From Triglochin maritima (Eukaryota > Streptophyta > Magnoliopsida > Alismatales > Juncaginaceae), in contig OY821771.1 in the NCBI GenBank assembly GCA_963682175.1, forward strand, positions 40,444,201 through 40,508,200: 64,000 bases of DNA, read 5' to 3'. Below, piece after piece: positions 48,538-59,800 of the stretch (its first letter is position 1; the number at the start of each line of letters is the position of its first letter). Made by a program: the position numbers and the translations under genes. Under the pieces are notes generated by a model. The model worked only from the letters and a program-made list of their open reading frames with translations, did no database searches and was not told where the DNA came from.

Positions 48538-51038
48538 ATGACACTCGTTAATGAATACTCACAGCCGGCGCATGCCTCAAACGTCCCGCAAGAGAAGATG
48601 TATTTTCCTTCCTTCGAAGAAGCCAAAGTATTTTACGTTTCCTATGTCGATTCCTGTGGTTTTGGTGTGAAGATAAGGCAATCTCATTACGATCGTGGTG
48701 TTGTTATACGGGCCACTCTTACTTGCTCCAAGGAGGGTAATGCTCCGGGAAACCAAGGTGAAGGTAGACCAAAACATAGGTTATCCGGTAGGGTCGAGTG
48801 CACTGCTCGGATCAGGGTCTCCGGAAATCCATCCAGAGGCTACGTAATTAACTACGTAGATCTCCAACATAACCACGCCATGCTGTCGGACGACCAGATG
48901 CGCTTCCTCTGACAAAAACGATCCGTCCCGGATTCCGCCATAGCACGCATTTCGTGTAATGATGCTGCCGGGATATCGTCCGCCAAGACCATGCAATCTT
49001 TTGTGGTCGAAGCCGGAGGTCATGACAAATTGTCTTTCAACGAGCGGGACCTAAGGTGTTTTGTTTTCTACTTAATTAGGTTGATGTTACCCATTTTGCT
49101 TTGTCATAAAAATTGTGTTTTGCAGGAATGTTGTGTACGAGGTTAGAAACCTGAAGATGGGACCAGGCGATGCCCAAGCTATCCAAAATTATTTCATCAG
49201 GATGCAGAAGAATGATTCTCAGTTTTTTTACGTAATGGATATGGACGACGAAGGCAGATTACGAAACGTGTTTTGGGCTGACAGTCGTTCTCGAGCTGCG
49301 TACTCTTACTTTGGTGATGCCATATGTTTCGACACAACCTACATAACCAACAAGTACGACATGCCTTTTGCCCCATTTGTGGGGGTAAATCACCATTACC
49401 AGTCCGTCCTTCTCGGTTGCGCACTCCTCTCTTCCGAGTCGACACAAAATTACATTTGGTTGTTCCAAACATGGTTGACGTGCATGAACGGTTCGTACTT
49501 TGTCTGTCCGGTTTACGTTATATGTCTGTCCGGTTTACATTTTATGGCTACATGTTTTACGTTGGATGTCTGTCCGGTGTACGTTGTATGTCTGTCCGGT
49601 TTACATTATTTGTCTGTCCGGTTTACGTAACACGTATGTCCGGTTTACGTTGTATGTCTGTCCGGTTTACGTTATTTGACTGTCCGGTTTACGTTTAATG
49701 TCTGTCCGGACAACGTTTTATGTCTGCCCGGTTTACGTTTTATGTCTGTCCGGATTACCATCTCGTTTTTATCTGGTTTACGTTATGTGCAGATATAAGC
49801 CCCCCGGCGATCATAACAGATCAATGTTGCGCCATAACTGCGGCGGTGAGGACTGTGTTCCCTGAAGCGCGACACAAATTTTGTATATGGCACATAATGA
49901 ATAAAGCGCCTGTGAAGCTGCCCACGAAGTACCGGGAGCATACGTTGTTTGAGCTCATGTATTCGATTCCAAGACTCCGGATGAATTTCAGCGTAATTGG
50001 CAGGGTTTTCTCGATGATTTCGAGTTCCACGACAATAGTTGGCTCCGATCCATTTATGCAATTCGAGAGTACTAGGTACCTGCATTTGCGCGAGATTGTT
50101 TTTTCGCCGGAATGGCATCAACCCAGAGAAGTGAGAGTATGAACGCCTTCTTCGATAAGTACCTCACATCTAGGACGACACTTAAGCAGTTCGTTCAACA
50201 ATACGAACTCGCACTCCGCCACAAGTATGAGAAGGAAGCTCAGTCGGATTTCGATTGTCTTCATAAGGCTCCGCACTTGATTTCGAAATATCCATTCGAG
50301 AGGCAATTGAGCGAGTTGTATACGGCGGGGGTCTTCAAGAAGGTGCAATTAGAAATTGGGAAGATGATGTACTGCGATATCACGGACGAGTTCAACGAGG
50401 AGGACACATTCCACTTCAATGTGACTGAACATGTATTGACACATATGCTCCCATTGTCGAAACGGTTCGCAGTGCAAATTAGAGATGTGAAGTGGTCATG
50501 CAATTGCAGAATGTTTGATCACGTCGCTCTCCTTTGTTGTCACGTTTATGTTGTTATTGCACGACTACGTCCCAACGCGTTGCTCCCCGAGTCTTACATC
50601 GTCAACAGATGGAGGAAGGACATCCGAAGGAGTTATCGAGACAAGTTTTCCCTTCAAAATGGCACGACGGAGAACGATGCGGTTCGTCGCCATGACGACA
50701 TAATGGGTCGTGCGGTTTGGATCGCCTAGGCCGTTTTCGTCTCACACGATAAATATCTTCATGCGGTTGAGGCACTTGACTTGCTTAAGGAACGTATGCA
50801 ACGAGCTGATCCTGGGCTGGAGGGTACATCCGTTCTCAATCCGGATAAGACAAGACGGAAAGGCAGGCCGCCAAGCAAACGACGGATTTCTTTGTCTAAG
50901 AAAATAATTAAAAGTAACGATAGGAGAATCATCAGGAAGAAGGCTCCACTGTCGCTGCACCCAGTCGCACCCAAACCTGGGGATCACGACTTCAATGATT
51001 GGGACATGAGTTTGTATTACGAGGGAGTTCCTCCTTGA
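48538..51038 (+). pseudogene. FAR1-type MULE transposase
   Basis: Exons 48538-49055, 49126-49490 and 49793-51038; introns are GT-AG. Exon 1 has the FAR1 DNA-binding domain (MYFPSFEEAKVFYVSYVDSC onward). Exon 2 starts the MULE transposase core with ICFDTTYITNKYDMPFAPFV, including a catalytic Asp. Exon 3 has IITDQCCAITAAV (second Asp) and the C-x2-H motif in HKFCIWHIMNK. The C-terminal part has TQRSESMNAFF, a SWIM zinc finger (CNC...CCH, about 50500-50545) and a basic tail (KTRRKGRPPSKRR). It is broken by TGA at 48910-48912, a frameshift near 49961-49971, TAG at 50073-50075 and TAG at 50727-50729. Intron 2 is made of the 22-bp repeat. Related host FRS genes exist, but TIRs, TSD and decay make this transposon-borne. 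Confidence 0.92.
49498..49790 (+). repeat. 22-bp tandem array inside transposase intron 2
   Basis: About 13 units of GTCTGTCCGGTTTACGTT with a few spacer bases fill almost the whole 302-bp intron (49491-49792). Confidence 0.93.
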
Positions 51039-51094
51039 TTATTGGTTTTGTCCGTTGTTGCAATTAGTCTATGTAAAACTTCAAACTTATTATT

Positions 51095-52655
51095 ATGTCC
51101 GGATTAACTTATATGTCTGTCCGGTTTACGTTTTATGTGTGTCCAGATTACGTTATATGTATGTCCGGTTTACGTTTTATGTCTGTCCGGATTACGTTTT
51201 ATGTATGTCCGGATTACGTTATTTGTCTGTCCGGATTACGTTATATGTCTGCCCGGATTACGTTTAATGTCTGTCCGGTTTACGTTGTATGTCTGTCCGG
51301 ATTATTGTGTTTTGTCTGTCCGTTTTAAGTTATTTCTCTATCCGGATTACGTTCTATGTCTGTCCGGTTTACGTTTAATGCCTGTTCGGTTTACGTTGTA
51401 CGTCTGTCTGGATTACGTTATTTGTGTGTCCGTTTTAAGTTATTTATCTGTCCGGATTACGTTCTATGTCTGTCCGGTTTACGTTTAATGTCTTTCCGGT
51501 TTACGTTGTACGTCTGTCCGGATTACGTTATTTGTGTATCCATTTTAAGTTATTTATCTGTCCGGATTACGCTCTATGTCTCTCCGGTTTACGTTTAATG
51601 TCTGTCCGGTTTACGTTTTATGTCTGTCCGGTTTACGTGATTTGTCTGTCGGTTTACGTTATTTGTCTGTCCGGATTACCTTATATGTCTGTCCTGTTTA
51701 CGTTATTTGTCTGTCCGGATTACGTTTTTTGTCTGTCCGGATTATGTTATTTGTCTGTCCGGTTTACTTTTATGTCTGTCCGGATTACGTTATTTGTTCA
51801 AATCATTCAACCCAACACTAATTGTCCATGTATTGTTCCAATCATTCAACCCAACACTAATCATTCATCCATGTATTGTTCCAATCATTCAACCCAACAC
51901 TAATCATTGATCCATGTATTGTTCGTAATAACAGTATAAAAATTAACAAATAGTCTATGTAATTTGAACATGTATAAGCTATAAAAAACAATGGGTTTAC
52001 GTTTTATGTGTGTCCGAATTACGTTTTATGTCTGTCCGGTTTACGTTTTATGTCTGTCCAGATTACGTTTTATGTATGTCCGGATTACGTTATTTGTCTG
52101 TCCGGATTACGTTATATGTATGCCCGGATTACGTTTAATGTCTGTCCGGATTACGTTTTTAGTATGTCCGGATTACGTTATTTGTCTGTCCGGATTACGT
52201 TATATGTCTGTCTGGTTTACATTTTATGTCTGTCCGGTTTACGTTGTATGTCTGTCTGGATTATCGTGATTTGTCTGTCCGTTTTAAGTTATTTCTCTGT
52301 CCGGATTACGTTATATGTCTGTCCGGTTTACGTTTAATGTTTGTCCAGTTTACGTTGTACGTCTGTCCGGATTACGTTATTTGTGTGTCCGTTTTAAGTT
52401 ATTTCTCTGTCCGGATTACGTTTTATGTCTGTCCGGTTTACGTTTAATGTCTGTCCGGTTTACGTTTTATGTCTGTCCGGTTTACGTGATTTGTCTATCC
52501 GGTTTACGTTATTTGTCTGTCCGGATTACCTTATATGTCAGTCATGTTTACGTTATTTGTCTGCCCGGATTACGTTTTATGTCTGTCCGGATTATGTTAT
52601 TTGTTTGTCCGGTTTACTTTTATGTCTGTCCGGATTACGTTATTTGTTCAAATCA
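51095..52655 (+). repeat. 22-bp tandem arrays between the two MULE genes, duplicated block
   Basis: About 60 units in two blocks (51095-51800 and 51994-52655). Each block is followed by the same sequence with AATCATTCAACCCAACACTA repeats and AAATTAACAAATAGTCTATG. The segment of about 860 bp is therefore itself tandemly duplicated (about 51127-51993 and 51994-52842). Many open frames here (CPVYVLCLSGLRF types) are artefacts of the repeat. Confidence 0.93.
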
Positions 52656-53819
52656 TTCAACCCATAACTAATTGTCCATGTATTGTTCCAATCATTCAAC
52701 CCAACACTAATCATTCATCCATGTATTGTTCCAATCATTCAACCCAACACTAATCATTGATCTATGTATTGTTCGTAACAACAGTATAAAAATTAACAAA
52801 TAGTCTATGTAATTTGAACATGTATAAGCTATAAAAAACAATGGTTTATATAACAATTAATGGTGTAGAGTAAAACAAGTATTTTTGGCCGATTATTGTT
52901 GACCGCACACCCCAGAGTCTTCAAGTAACCAGTTAGCCAATTCGCCCCTCACACGGTGGATAACCTTGGTCTGCTTCGGCTTCGTCGGATCAGCATTCAC
53001 CATCAAACACTTCATCCAGTACAAAACGTATGTCCCGCAGTCGTTACTCCTGGCTAGCCGTCGTTGGCTAACATTCCTCTCAACTATCAGCGGCCAATCG
53101 ACCTTCAACAACTCTCGCCAAAATTCCATCAACTGAAATGCTGTGCATTCATGAATTCCGAGACACCGGGAAGGATCTTCACCTTTTCCCAGCGAACGTG
53201 ACATACTGTTGTACTGAATGAACTCTGATCTCGGTCCGTGGGCAACGAACAGAGTCCAGTGGCCAGACTTCCAGCATGACTGTGCGATGATGGTCTCCGC
53301 CGCATTTAGTCCAACAATTTTGGGGAGTAGACAGTCTTCCATTATATCTCCTCCCTGTCCCCCCACAATTCTTCCCGATTCAAAGGTTGATATGCAAACA
53401 ACCTTTTGCGGCCCTCCTCTTCTGACCAGGACCTCGATTAGGACGTCCATGGTTTCGTTGCTGAATTTCGATTTTGGCGTTATTATTTCCTTGAGATGTT
53501 CACGTGTTATATTGCAGAGGTCCCCCCTCCAGATCACCTCCTTTTTCGTTGCCTTCGGGAGCCGTGAGATTCAATAAACGTTGTACCTCATCAGGTTTCA
53601 ACGATCTCAAGGCGGTCACATCCAGATTAGGTCTCATCGAGGAAACATGGGCGGCCATAACATCTTTGGCGGCTTCTTCGGCCTCCTCTATCTCTTTGTT
53701 GGCTTCTGCGGCCTTCTTCTCTAACCCCTCTTGGCCAGATTTCCTGTACGCTTCGGCTCTATCTTCTGTGCGCAAGCGTGGTCTTTTGGTCCGCAATTTT
53801 GTTGGGTGCATTTCCCTCT

Positions 53820-54420
53820 CCCTCTTGCCCTTCCTCTCTTCATCCTTCCTCTGTCGTTCCTCCTCCTCCTTCCTCTCTTCCTCCTCCTTCCTCGTCTTCT
53901 CTTCCTCATTCCTCTTCCTCTCTTCCTCCTCCCTCTTCAAGTTAATCCTCTTTTCCTCTTCCTCCTTCCTCTTCCGTTCCTCTTCCTCCTTCCTCTCTTC
54001 CTCATCTTTCTTCTTCTTAATCCTCTCTTCCTCTTCCGCCATCTTCCGTTCCTCCTCCTTCCTCTTCCTCTCTTCCTCCTCCCTCTTCTTCCTCATCCTA
54101 ACTTCCTCTTCCTCCTTCCTCTTCCGTTCCTCCTCATCTGTCCTCGTCCTCTCTTCCTCCTCCCTCTTCTTCCTCTCTTCCTTCTCCATCCTCTTCCTGT
54201 CTTCCTCCTCCATCTTCTTCCTCTCTTCCTTCTCCCTCCTCTTCCTGTCTTCCTCCTCCCTCTTCTTCCTCTCCTCCTTCCTCGTCTTCTCTTCCCCGTC
54301 CCTCCTCTTCCTCTCTTCCTCCTCCCTCATATTCCTCTCTTCCTCCTCCCTCTTCTTCCTCTCTTCCTCCTCCCTCCTATTCCTCTCTTCCTCCTTCCCA
54401 CGGAGTCCTTCAAGACCGAT
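53820..54420 (-). repeat. Purine-rich low-complexity coding repeat
   Basis: GAGGAAGAGAGGAAGAGG-type repeats encode the Glu/Arg/Lys coiled coil. The opposite strand gives long Ser/Leu/Phe frames that are not genes. Confidence 0.85.
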
Positions 54421-54954
54421 TTCGTGTCTCAGCTTCTGACACTCCTCTTGAGAGATCCTCGGTTCTTCCTCTAGTCTATTAATTTTTTCGGTCGCCTGCT
54501 TAAGGGCTGCTTCGGCTTGCAGCCAATTCGTCTTAACCTCACTCAGTTCCAACTCTTGTAGCAGTGGGTCACATGGAATGCTGCATTCACTAAGTTGTAC
54601 TCTTGGTAGAGTGGATGTTGAAGGTGTATCCTTCGAGGCGACCTTTTGTGTGGGAGTTGCTTCTGGAGGAGGAATTTGATCCTCTATCATCAGTTCATGC
54701 TCCCTTTTGCTGAGTGTCGGAGTGCCCTTCAACTCAAATTTGGCCCAATAAATCCCATGCAAGTTGATGCCGCGTTCCTCCCATTTCCTCAGGATGAGAC
54801 ATCTCCCAAACATTTCTGTCCAACATTTGAACCGTGGAAATGCTGAATTGGGATCCCCCAATTTGAACTTCTCGCAAAGCCACACCTGCAAATAAGAATG
54901 AGTTAGGAGAGACATAAATAAATAAATAAGAATGAGTTCGGAGTGACAGCCTCA

Positions 54955-55280
54955 TAACGTAAACCGGACAGAAATAATAAATCCCGGACAGACACAACAC
55001 TTATTCCGGACAGACACAACACGTTTTCCGGTCAGACACAACACTTATTCCGGACAGACCCATGACTTATTCCGGACAGACACAACACTTATCCCGGACA
55101 GACTCATGACTTATTCCGGACAGACACACCACTTATTCCGGACAGACACAACACGTCTTCCGGACAGACACAACACGTCTTCCGGACAGACACAACACGT
55201 CTTCCGGACAAACACAACACTTATTCCGGACAGACACAATACTTATTCCGGACAGACACAACACTACTACCGGACCAAGT
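54955..55280 (-). repeat. 22-bp tandem array inside an intron of the ULP1 gene
   Basis: About 14 units; on the plus strand CGGACAGACACAACACTTAT plus TC. They fill most of the 402-bp intron 54886-55287 and are in sense orientation relative to the minus-strand gene. Confidence 0.92.
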
Positions 55281-56380
55281 TGCTTACTTGTAATATGGCA
55301 ACGCATCCAGACACGCAGCCCTGCTTCAGAGTGAAGTTCCCAGCCAATCTCCTCCTCGACAGGTCCCTTTTGGCTTCCTCCAGACCCTTAACCAAACAAG
55401 CGTGAACTGCATTTGCCCACGCATATCTCTTGAGGCGCTTGAGGTTCTTCAGGTGCCTGGTGTACCACGCTCTAGTTCGCAGTGATCCATCGAAGAACAA
55501 AAAATGATTGAAGATCAAACAAATAAGGAGACGGACGTTCTCCTCCTCGTCGCCCATTGCACTCGTCGCAGTAAGATGACCCAGTAGCTGAGTGTTGTCG
55601 AGGTTAACCCCGTCTCGCTTCTCTACGTACATGGGTTCCATATCAACTCTCAGCCCATGCACTCTTTGCCCCAGTATCAGGGCGACGTCTTCTACCGTAA
55701 ATGGGACGACCCCAGTTGCTATTCTCAACCCGACCTCATTGGCGTCGAAGTGTTCGACGAACCAACCCACGATCTCATTATCAGTTGTCATGTGAGGAAA
55801 AGTGAGGAAGTGACCGAAAGGCGTCCCTTTGAAAACCTTCTTCTCCTCCCCCTTCATCCGACTGAACTGCCGGTGAATGGCCGTCAAACCGCACTTAGTT
55901 TCGCGGAAGTAGTACGTGCTTCCCTGAAACAACAAAAAAAAAATACAAGTCGATGCTGAACTCTAAAATCATCAAAAACACATCCGGGTTGACGACAGAC
56001 CTGCGCTGCTAGAATTTCAGGAGCGATGGAGGTTTCAGGAACAGAAGAATCCATTTTCGCCTTCTCTGGTTTTTTCTTCGACTCGAAATGAGACGACGGT
56101 TTTTGGATGGGAAGAGGAAATGAGGAAAGGGCCAATTAGGAAACTGGACAGACAGGTACTCGAATGCTCTACAGACTCTACTGGTGTACGTGAAGTGTAA
56201 CCGTCTAATCGTGATTTGGGGAAATGAACTGTCCCACCCAACCAACCGTCTTTTTTTTTCAAATAAATCAAGCCCGCGCAGAAGATATAACTGACTGGAC
56301 GCTGACTCATCAAATCGAAACTCGTCCACGTAAGGCGCGTCACGGACGCGCACGTCCGTCTATCACGACCCTTGTAGAAA

Positions 56381-56833
56381 TAGGTAAGTGTCATGGAACT
56401 AAAATTTCATTCAAAAGGTCATCATACTTCGATAGGAGTTTTCTCACTTCAAATTAAAAAAAGATTAATTGTATTTTACTCTCTAATCTTTATCTAGTTG
56501 TATTTTACACTATTGTCGTTGTCCTTTGGAAACAAGGTCCTACCCCAAGCATGTATTATTTTGACAGTTTAATTATTTTTGTCTTCTAATTTTTCTTCCC
56601 CAAACCCAAAGTACAGTTAAGATAAAAATCAGGAATACAAACCGTGATTAACTATATCAAAATAATACCGGATCCACCGGCGTACGAAGTAAACCAGAGA
56701 CCCGTTTAAACCGGCACCATACCGGCCCTTTAAAAACTCCTTTCCCGTGTCAACGAGGGCTAAATCCGTAAAAAGGCACGACCGCCCTTCCCCAATCTCC
56801 CCATCTCCATCCCATCTCAACCCTAGACCCACC
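56381..56833 (+). promoter_or_regulatory. FCA: FCA proximal promoter and 5' leader
   Basis: The 453 bp between the MULE TSD and the FCA ATG must hold the core promoter and leader. I cannot assign a TATA box with confidence (TTTAAAAA at 56729-56736 is a weak candidate). From 56693 the frame of FCA is open up to the ATG at 56834, with GTG at 56747 and ACG at 56753 in frame and no CTG. Confidence 0.5.
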
Positions 56834-59800
56834 ATGGACCGCCACAGGCCCGACCGCGGCGGAGACGGCGGCGGCCGCTTCTCGCGGATGCCGTCCCGGT
56901 GGTCTGACGGGCCTCTCGAGCAACGGCAGCCCTTCCATCCCCCCGGCGGTGGAGGGGAGGGCTTTTCTGGTGGAAGGCACCATCCCTACGGAGGTGTACC
57001 CCGCGAGTTCGGGTCGAGGAGCCCCGGGTTCCGGCAGGGGTATGGGGGATTAGGGGAGCAGCATGTGGGGATCGGTGGGCCCCGGCACGGTGGTGGTGGA
57101 GGTGGCGGTTTCTTTGGAGCTGGGAGAGGCGCGTCTCCTGGTGAGTGGGAAAATTGTGGTTTCTAGGGTTTGGTGTTGTTGTAGGGGTGGTTGTTTGGAA
57201 TTTTAGATCGGAACTAGGGTTTTTGGTTGTTAGTTGATGTTCGAGTTATCTGAGGGGTAAAGTTGTTTTTTTAATGCTTATTAATAGGAAAGAGGTTGAA
57301 AATTTTGATCTTTCTGCCCGAATTCGCCGTAGTTAGGAGTTTTATAGTCTTGTCATGCGGTATGGATTAAACAAAATCGTAGCTTCCTGCTCTAGTCCAT
57401 CTTAAGTTGCTTCGATTGGTGTTTATAAGACGGTCAATGGAAGTGATGGACTATGAGGTGATAGTTGTTGGTGCTGATTTGGTTAATGGATTTTTAGCTT
57501 GTTCATTGGTGTAGGATATGCACCTCTGAAACTTCATTGCTTTACCTTTGTGTGTGATTTTTTTGCTTCTGATCTCCAATTTTTAAGCTTTCTGATTTAT
57601 GTCTGTCAGGTGGTAATGAAGGGACTAAATTCGCAAAGCTTTTCATTGGTTCTGTTCCAAGAACTGCTACAGAAGAAGATGTAAGTTTTTTTATTATACT
57701 GTTTAGGCTTATCTTTGTTAAACTATGATTTACTCCAACTGTAGTTAATATGTTTGCTAAATAGACTATACCAATGAACATAGACATCCACATTATAGTT
57801 TTTTGAAGTGCCTTCTTGTCGTTCTAATGCAAACTTATATTGTAATTGGTAAATAAGGGGGAGTGTATCTTTTCTTCGGAGCGACCAGTGGACAATAAGT
57901 AAATGTAGCAAAAAAAAAAAGAGGAAGAAATGGAAAAGTGGAGGGAAATTTTTGGGATCGGTTATAAGGTTAACATGTCATGTCTGTTCTTTCACCACTG
58001 ACATTGCTTAATTTCTCATAGGAAGTAATATTAGGTACCTTAGAATAGGACATCTCGAACTTAATCGTAAGATACAGAGTAATGTTGTGTTTTTCTTGTT
58101 TCATCAAGTTGTAATTGTTTTCACTGTAAGCAAAAACTCTATTCATACTGAAGCTTTGGTTCTGTATCAGATTCGACCATTATTTGAGGAACATGGGCAT
58201 GTCATGGAAGTTGCTCTCATCAAGGATAAAAGAACCGGCCAACAACAAGGTAGGTAGAACAGTCCATTCATTAATTGCGTTTTTCATTTTTTTTTCTCTT
58301 TTCAGGTTCTTTATGAGGCTGACAGAAGTACTAGGGTTGTCATGGGTACATCAATTTTTGTGACACCTTTGTTTGCTCCTATTTAATCCGATGAGAACCT
58401 GATGGATAATCTTCTTGTATCATTCATTTCACTAATGATAAGGTTCCCTATATAATGTTGATTATTACCTTGAATCCCTCTTAAGGGAGCACATTAAAAC
58501 ACCTAAGCCTTGACATGTTTGGTATCCACTTCACTAGCATCTCCTATTATGCACATGTGACAGGTTTGAAATGAATACTGGCAGTAAAGATCAGTGTTTT
58601 TGGATGTGATTAAGAGATCAGGTTGAGGTGGATTTATGGATCTGGATCATCTTAGTTGGGTTGGCTGTGAGTTGAATTATTGCTTACTCCATTTTCTGTC
58701 ATTTTTGTGTTCCTTCAATATGCTTCAATTTTTTCATGTTTGCATCCGTGAAGCTTGAACTAGAGACTCCCTTTATTGAATGGTAATGGTGCATGTCATG
58801 GTTGCCATGCCATCTCATTTTTTGTTTGGTGGTTGTCATCTTCACATTGTGTATACTGTTCCTTGTAGATGTGGCATTCTTTTGTTTTTCTGAATGACTG
58901 CCCTATCTTTTATCATGTATGTTTGATCTGATCATTCATATAATTTTTGTTTGTTGGCATGGCTTTATGGTTACTATGGTTACAGTCTTATCTTTTTGCA
59001 TGAGTGTGTTAATTATATTCTCTGGACATGTAGTGGGAATGCTGATGCAATTTTTTTCATTGGATTGTGATTGATATTGTGATAATGTGGATGATGGTTG
59101 TTGATCTCAGAAAAGTGTACACTGCTTGACCTGCGTTTATGTGGTTTTGGTTGTGGTGTTGGATATATCTCTAGTTATGTTTTGTTGAAGCTTGTGCAAG
59201 TGGACTGGTAATTTAGTGTCTCTTAAACGTGTCTCAACTCATAGGTGGTTTTTTATACATGTATGGTGGTTTGAAGATGGGGTTTTCAGTGTCAATGTGA
59301 ATGACCGATATTTTATTCTATCTTTGATGGTGGGTGAATGGGATTGGAGAACCACATTTACGATTTATTTCAACAATTCTATGCTTGCTGGGGATGTGTT
59401 TAGACATCAATTCTATGTGATTTTTGGTTGTTTTGTTGAACCATAAACTGTATGGAGATCTTGTTTAGCAGTACAATATGGTTGACCTGTGGATCATTGC
59501 TTTCACGATGATAGAGGGCAGCCATGGACCAATGGTTGAATATATATTATTTGCATCTCTTCCGCCATTGCATGTTTGATATTGAATTCCCAGAGCTGTT
59601 TGAATAGTTATTTTTGGGACTTGTCTGTGTTTCTTACAATGCTTCTCATCAAAGAGTCATCATTTTATGACTTTTCTGTTGATACATGAGATGGTGTAAC
59701 TGTTGTTTATAATAATTTTCTGTGGGGTTCTTGTATGAGTGTATCTAAAATATGTCATCCTTGTCAGCAAAATTAAATCTCATTCTTCTACTTCTTTTAC

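Larger units (their letters stand above)
52893..56054 (-). pseudogene. MULE-borne gene: PMD-like domain, coiled coil, ULP1-type peptidase
   Basis: Minus-strand exons: 56054-56001 (18 codons, MDSSVPETSIAPEILAAQ), 55923-55288 (212 codons) and 54885-52893. Exon 2 resembles the plant mobile domain: FGHFLTFPHMTTDNEIVGWF, VVPFTVEDVALILGQRVHGL. Exon 3 starts VWLCEKFKLGDPNSAFPRFK, then about 280 residues of Glu/Arg/Lys repeats (EEERKRREEE) forming a long coiled coil, then an ULP1/C48 peptidase fold: SGHWTLFVAHG (His), FIQYNSM, VSQRRLARSNDCGTYVLYWM (Gln and Cys). A frameshift at about 53537-53553, in a run of A, separates coiled coil from peptidase. Total about 885 codons. Captured ULP1 genes are known in other plant MULEs; their function is unclear. 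The Asp position of the triad is Asn here. Confidence 0.88.
39416..56371. mobile_element. Large two-gene MULE, interrupted by a gypsy-type element
   Basis: Flanked by the 9-bp direct repeat TTGTAGAAA (39407-39415 and 56372-56380), the usual Mutator TSD length. The ends are imperfect inverted repeats of about 75 bp: the left has GTAGACGTGCGCGTC, GACGCG, ACGTGG, ATCCAGTCAG; the right, reverse-complemented, has ACGGACGTGCGCGTC, GACGCG, ACGTGG, GTCCAGTCAG. A gypsy-type element (39606-48204) splits it after 190 bp. The MULE itself is about 8.3 kb. It carries a FAR1-type transposase (+) and a PMD/coiled-coil/ULP1 gene (-) in convergent order, like mudrA and mudrB of MuDR but with a peptidase gene as partner. 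Both genes are mutated, so it looks immobile on its own. Confidence 0.92.

Noticed and set aside
48538..51038. Host FAR1/FRS transcription-factor gene
   Set aside because: The coding sequence lies inside TIRs with a 9-bp TSD, shares arrays with another MULE, and carries three stops and a frameshift.
51095..52655. Many overlapping plus-strand ORFs of 70-145 codons rich in CLSGLR, MSVRFT and CPVYV
   Set aside because: They are translations of the 22-bp repeat in its three frames; since 22 is not a multiple of 3, every frame cycles through the same three peptides.
53504..54474. Long plus-strand ORFs (311 and 247 codons) made of Ser/Leu/Phe runs
   Set aside because: They are the antisense of the Glu/Arg/Lys coiled-coil exon and have no domain or splice context.
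59192..59446. 84-codon ORF within FCA intron 3
   Set aside because: No domain and no conservation evidence; open frames of this size are expected by chance in 3.3 kb.
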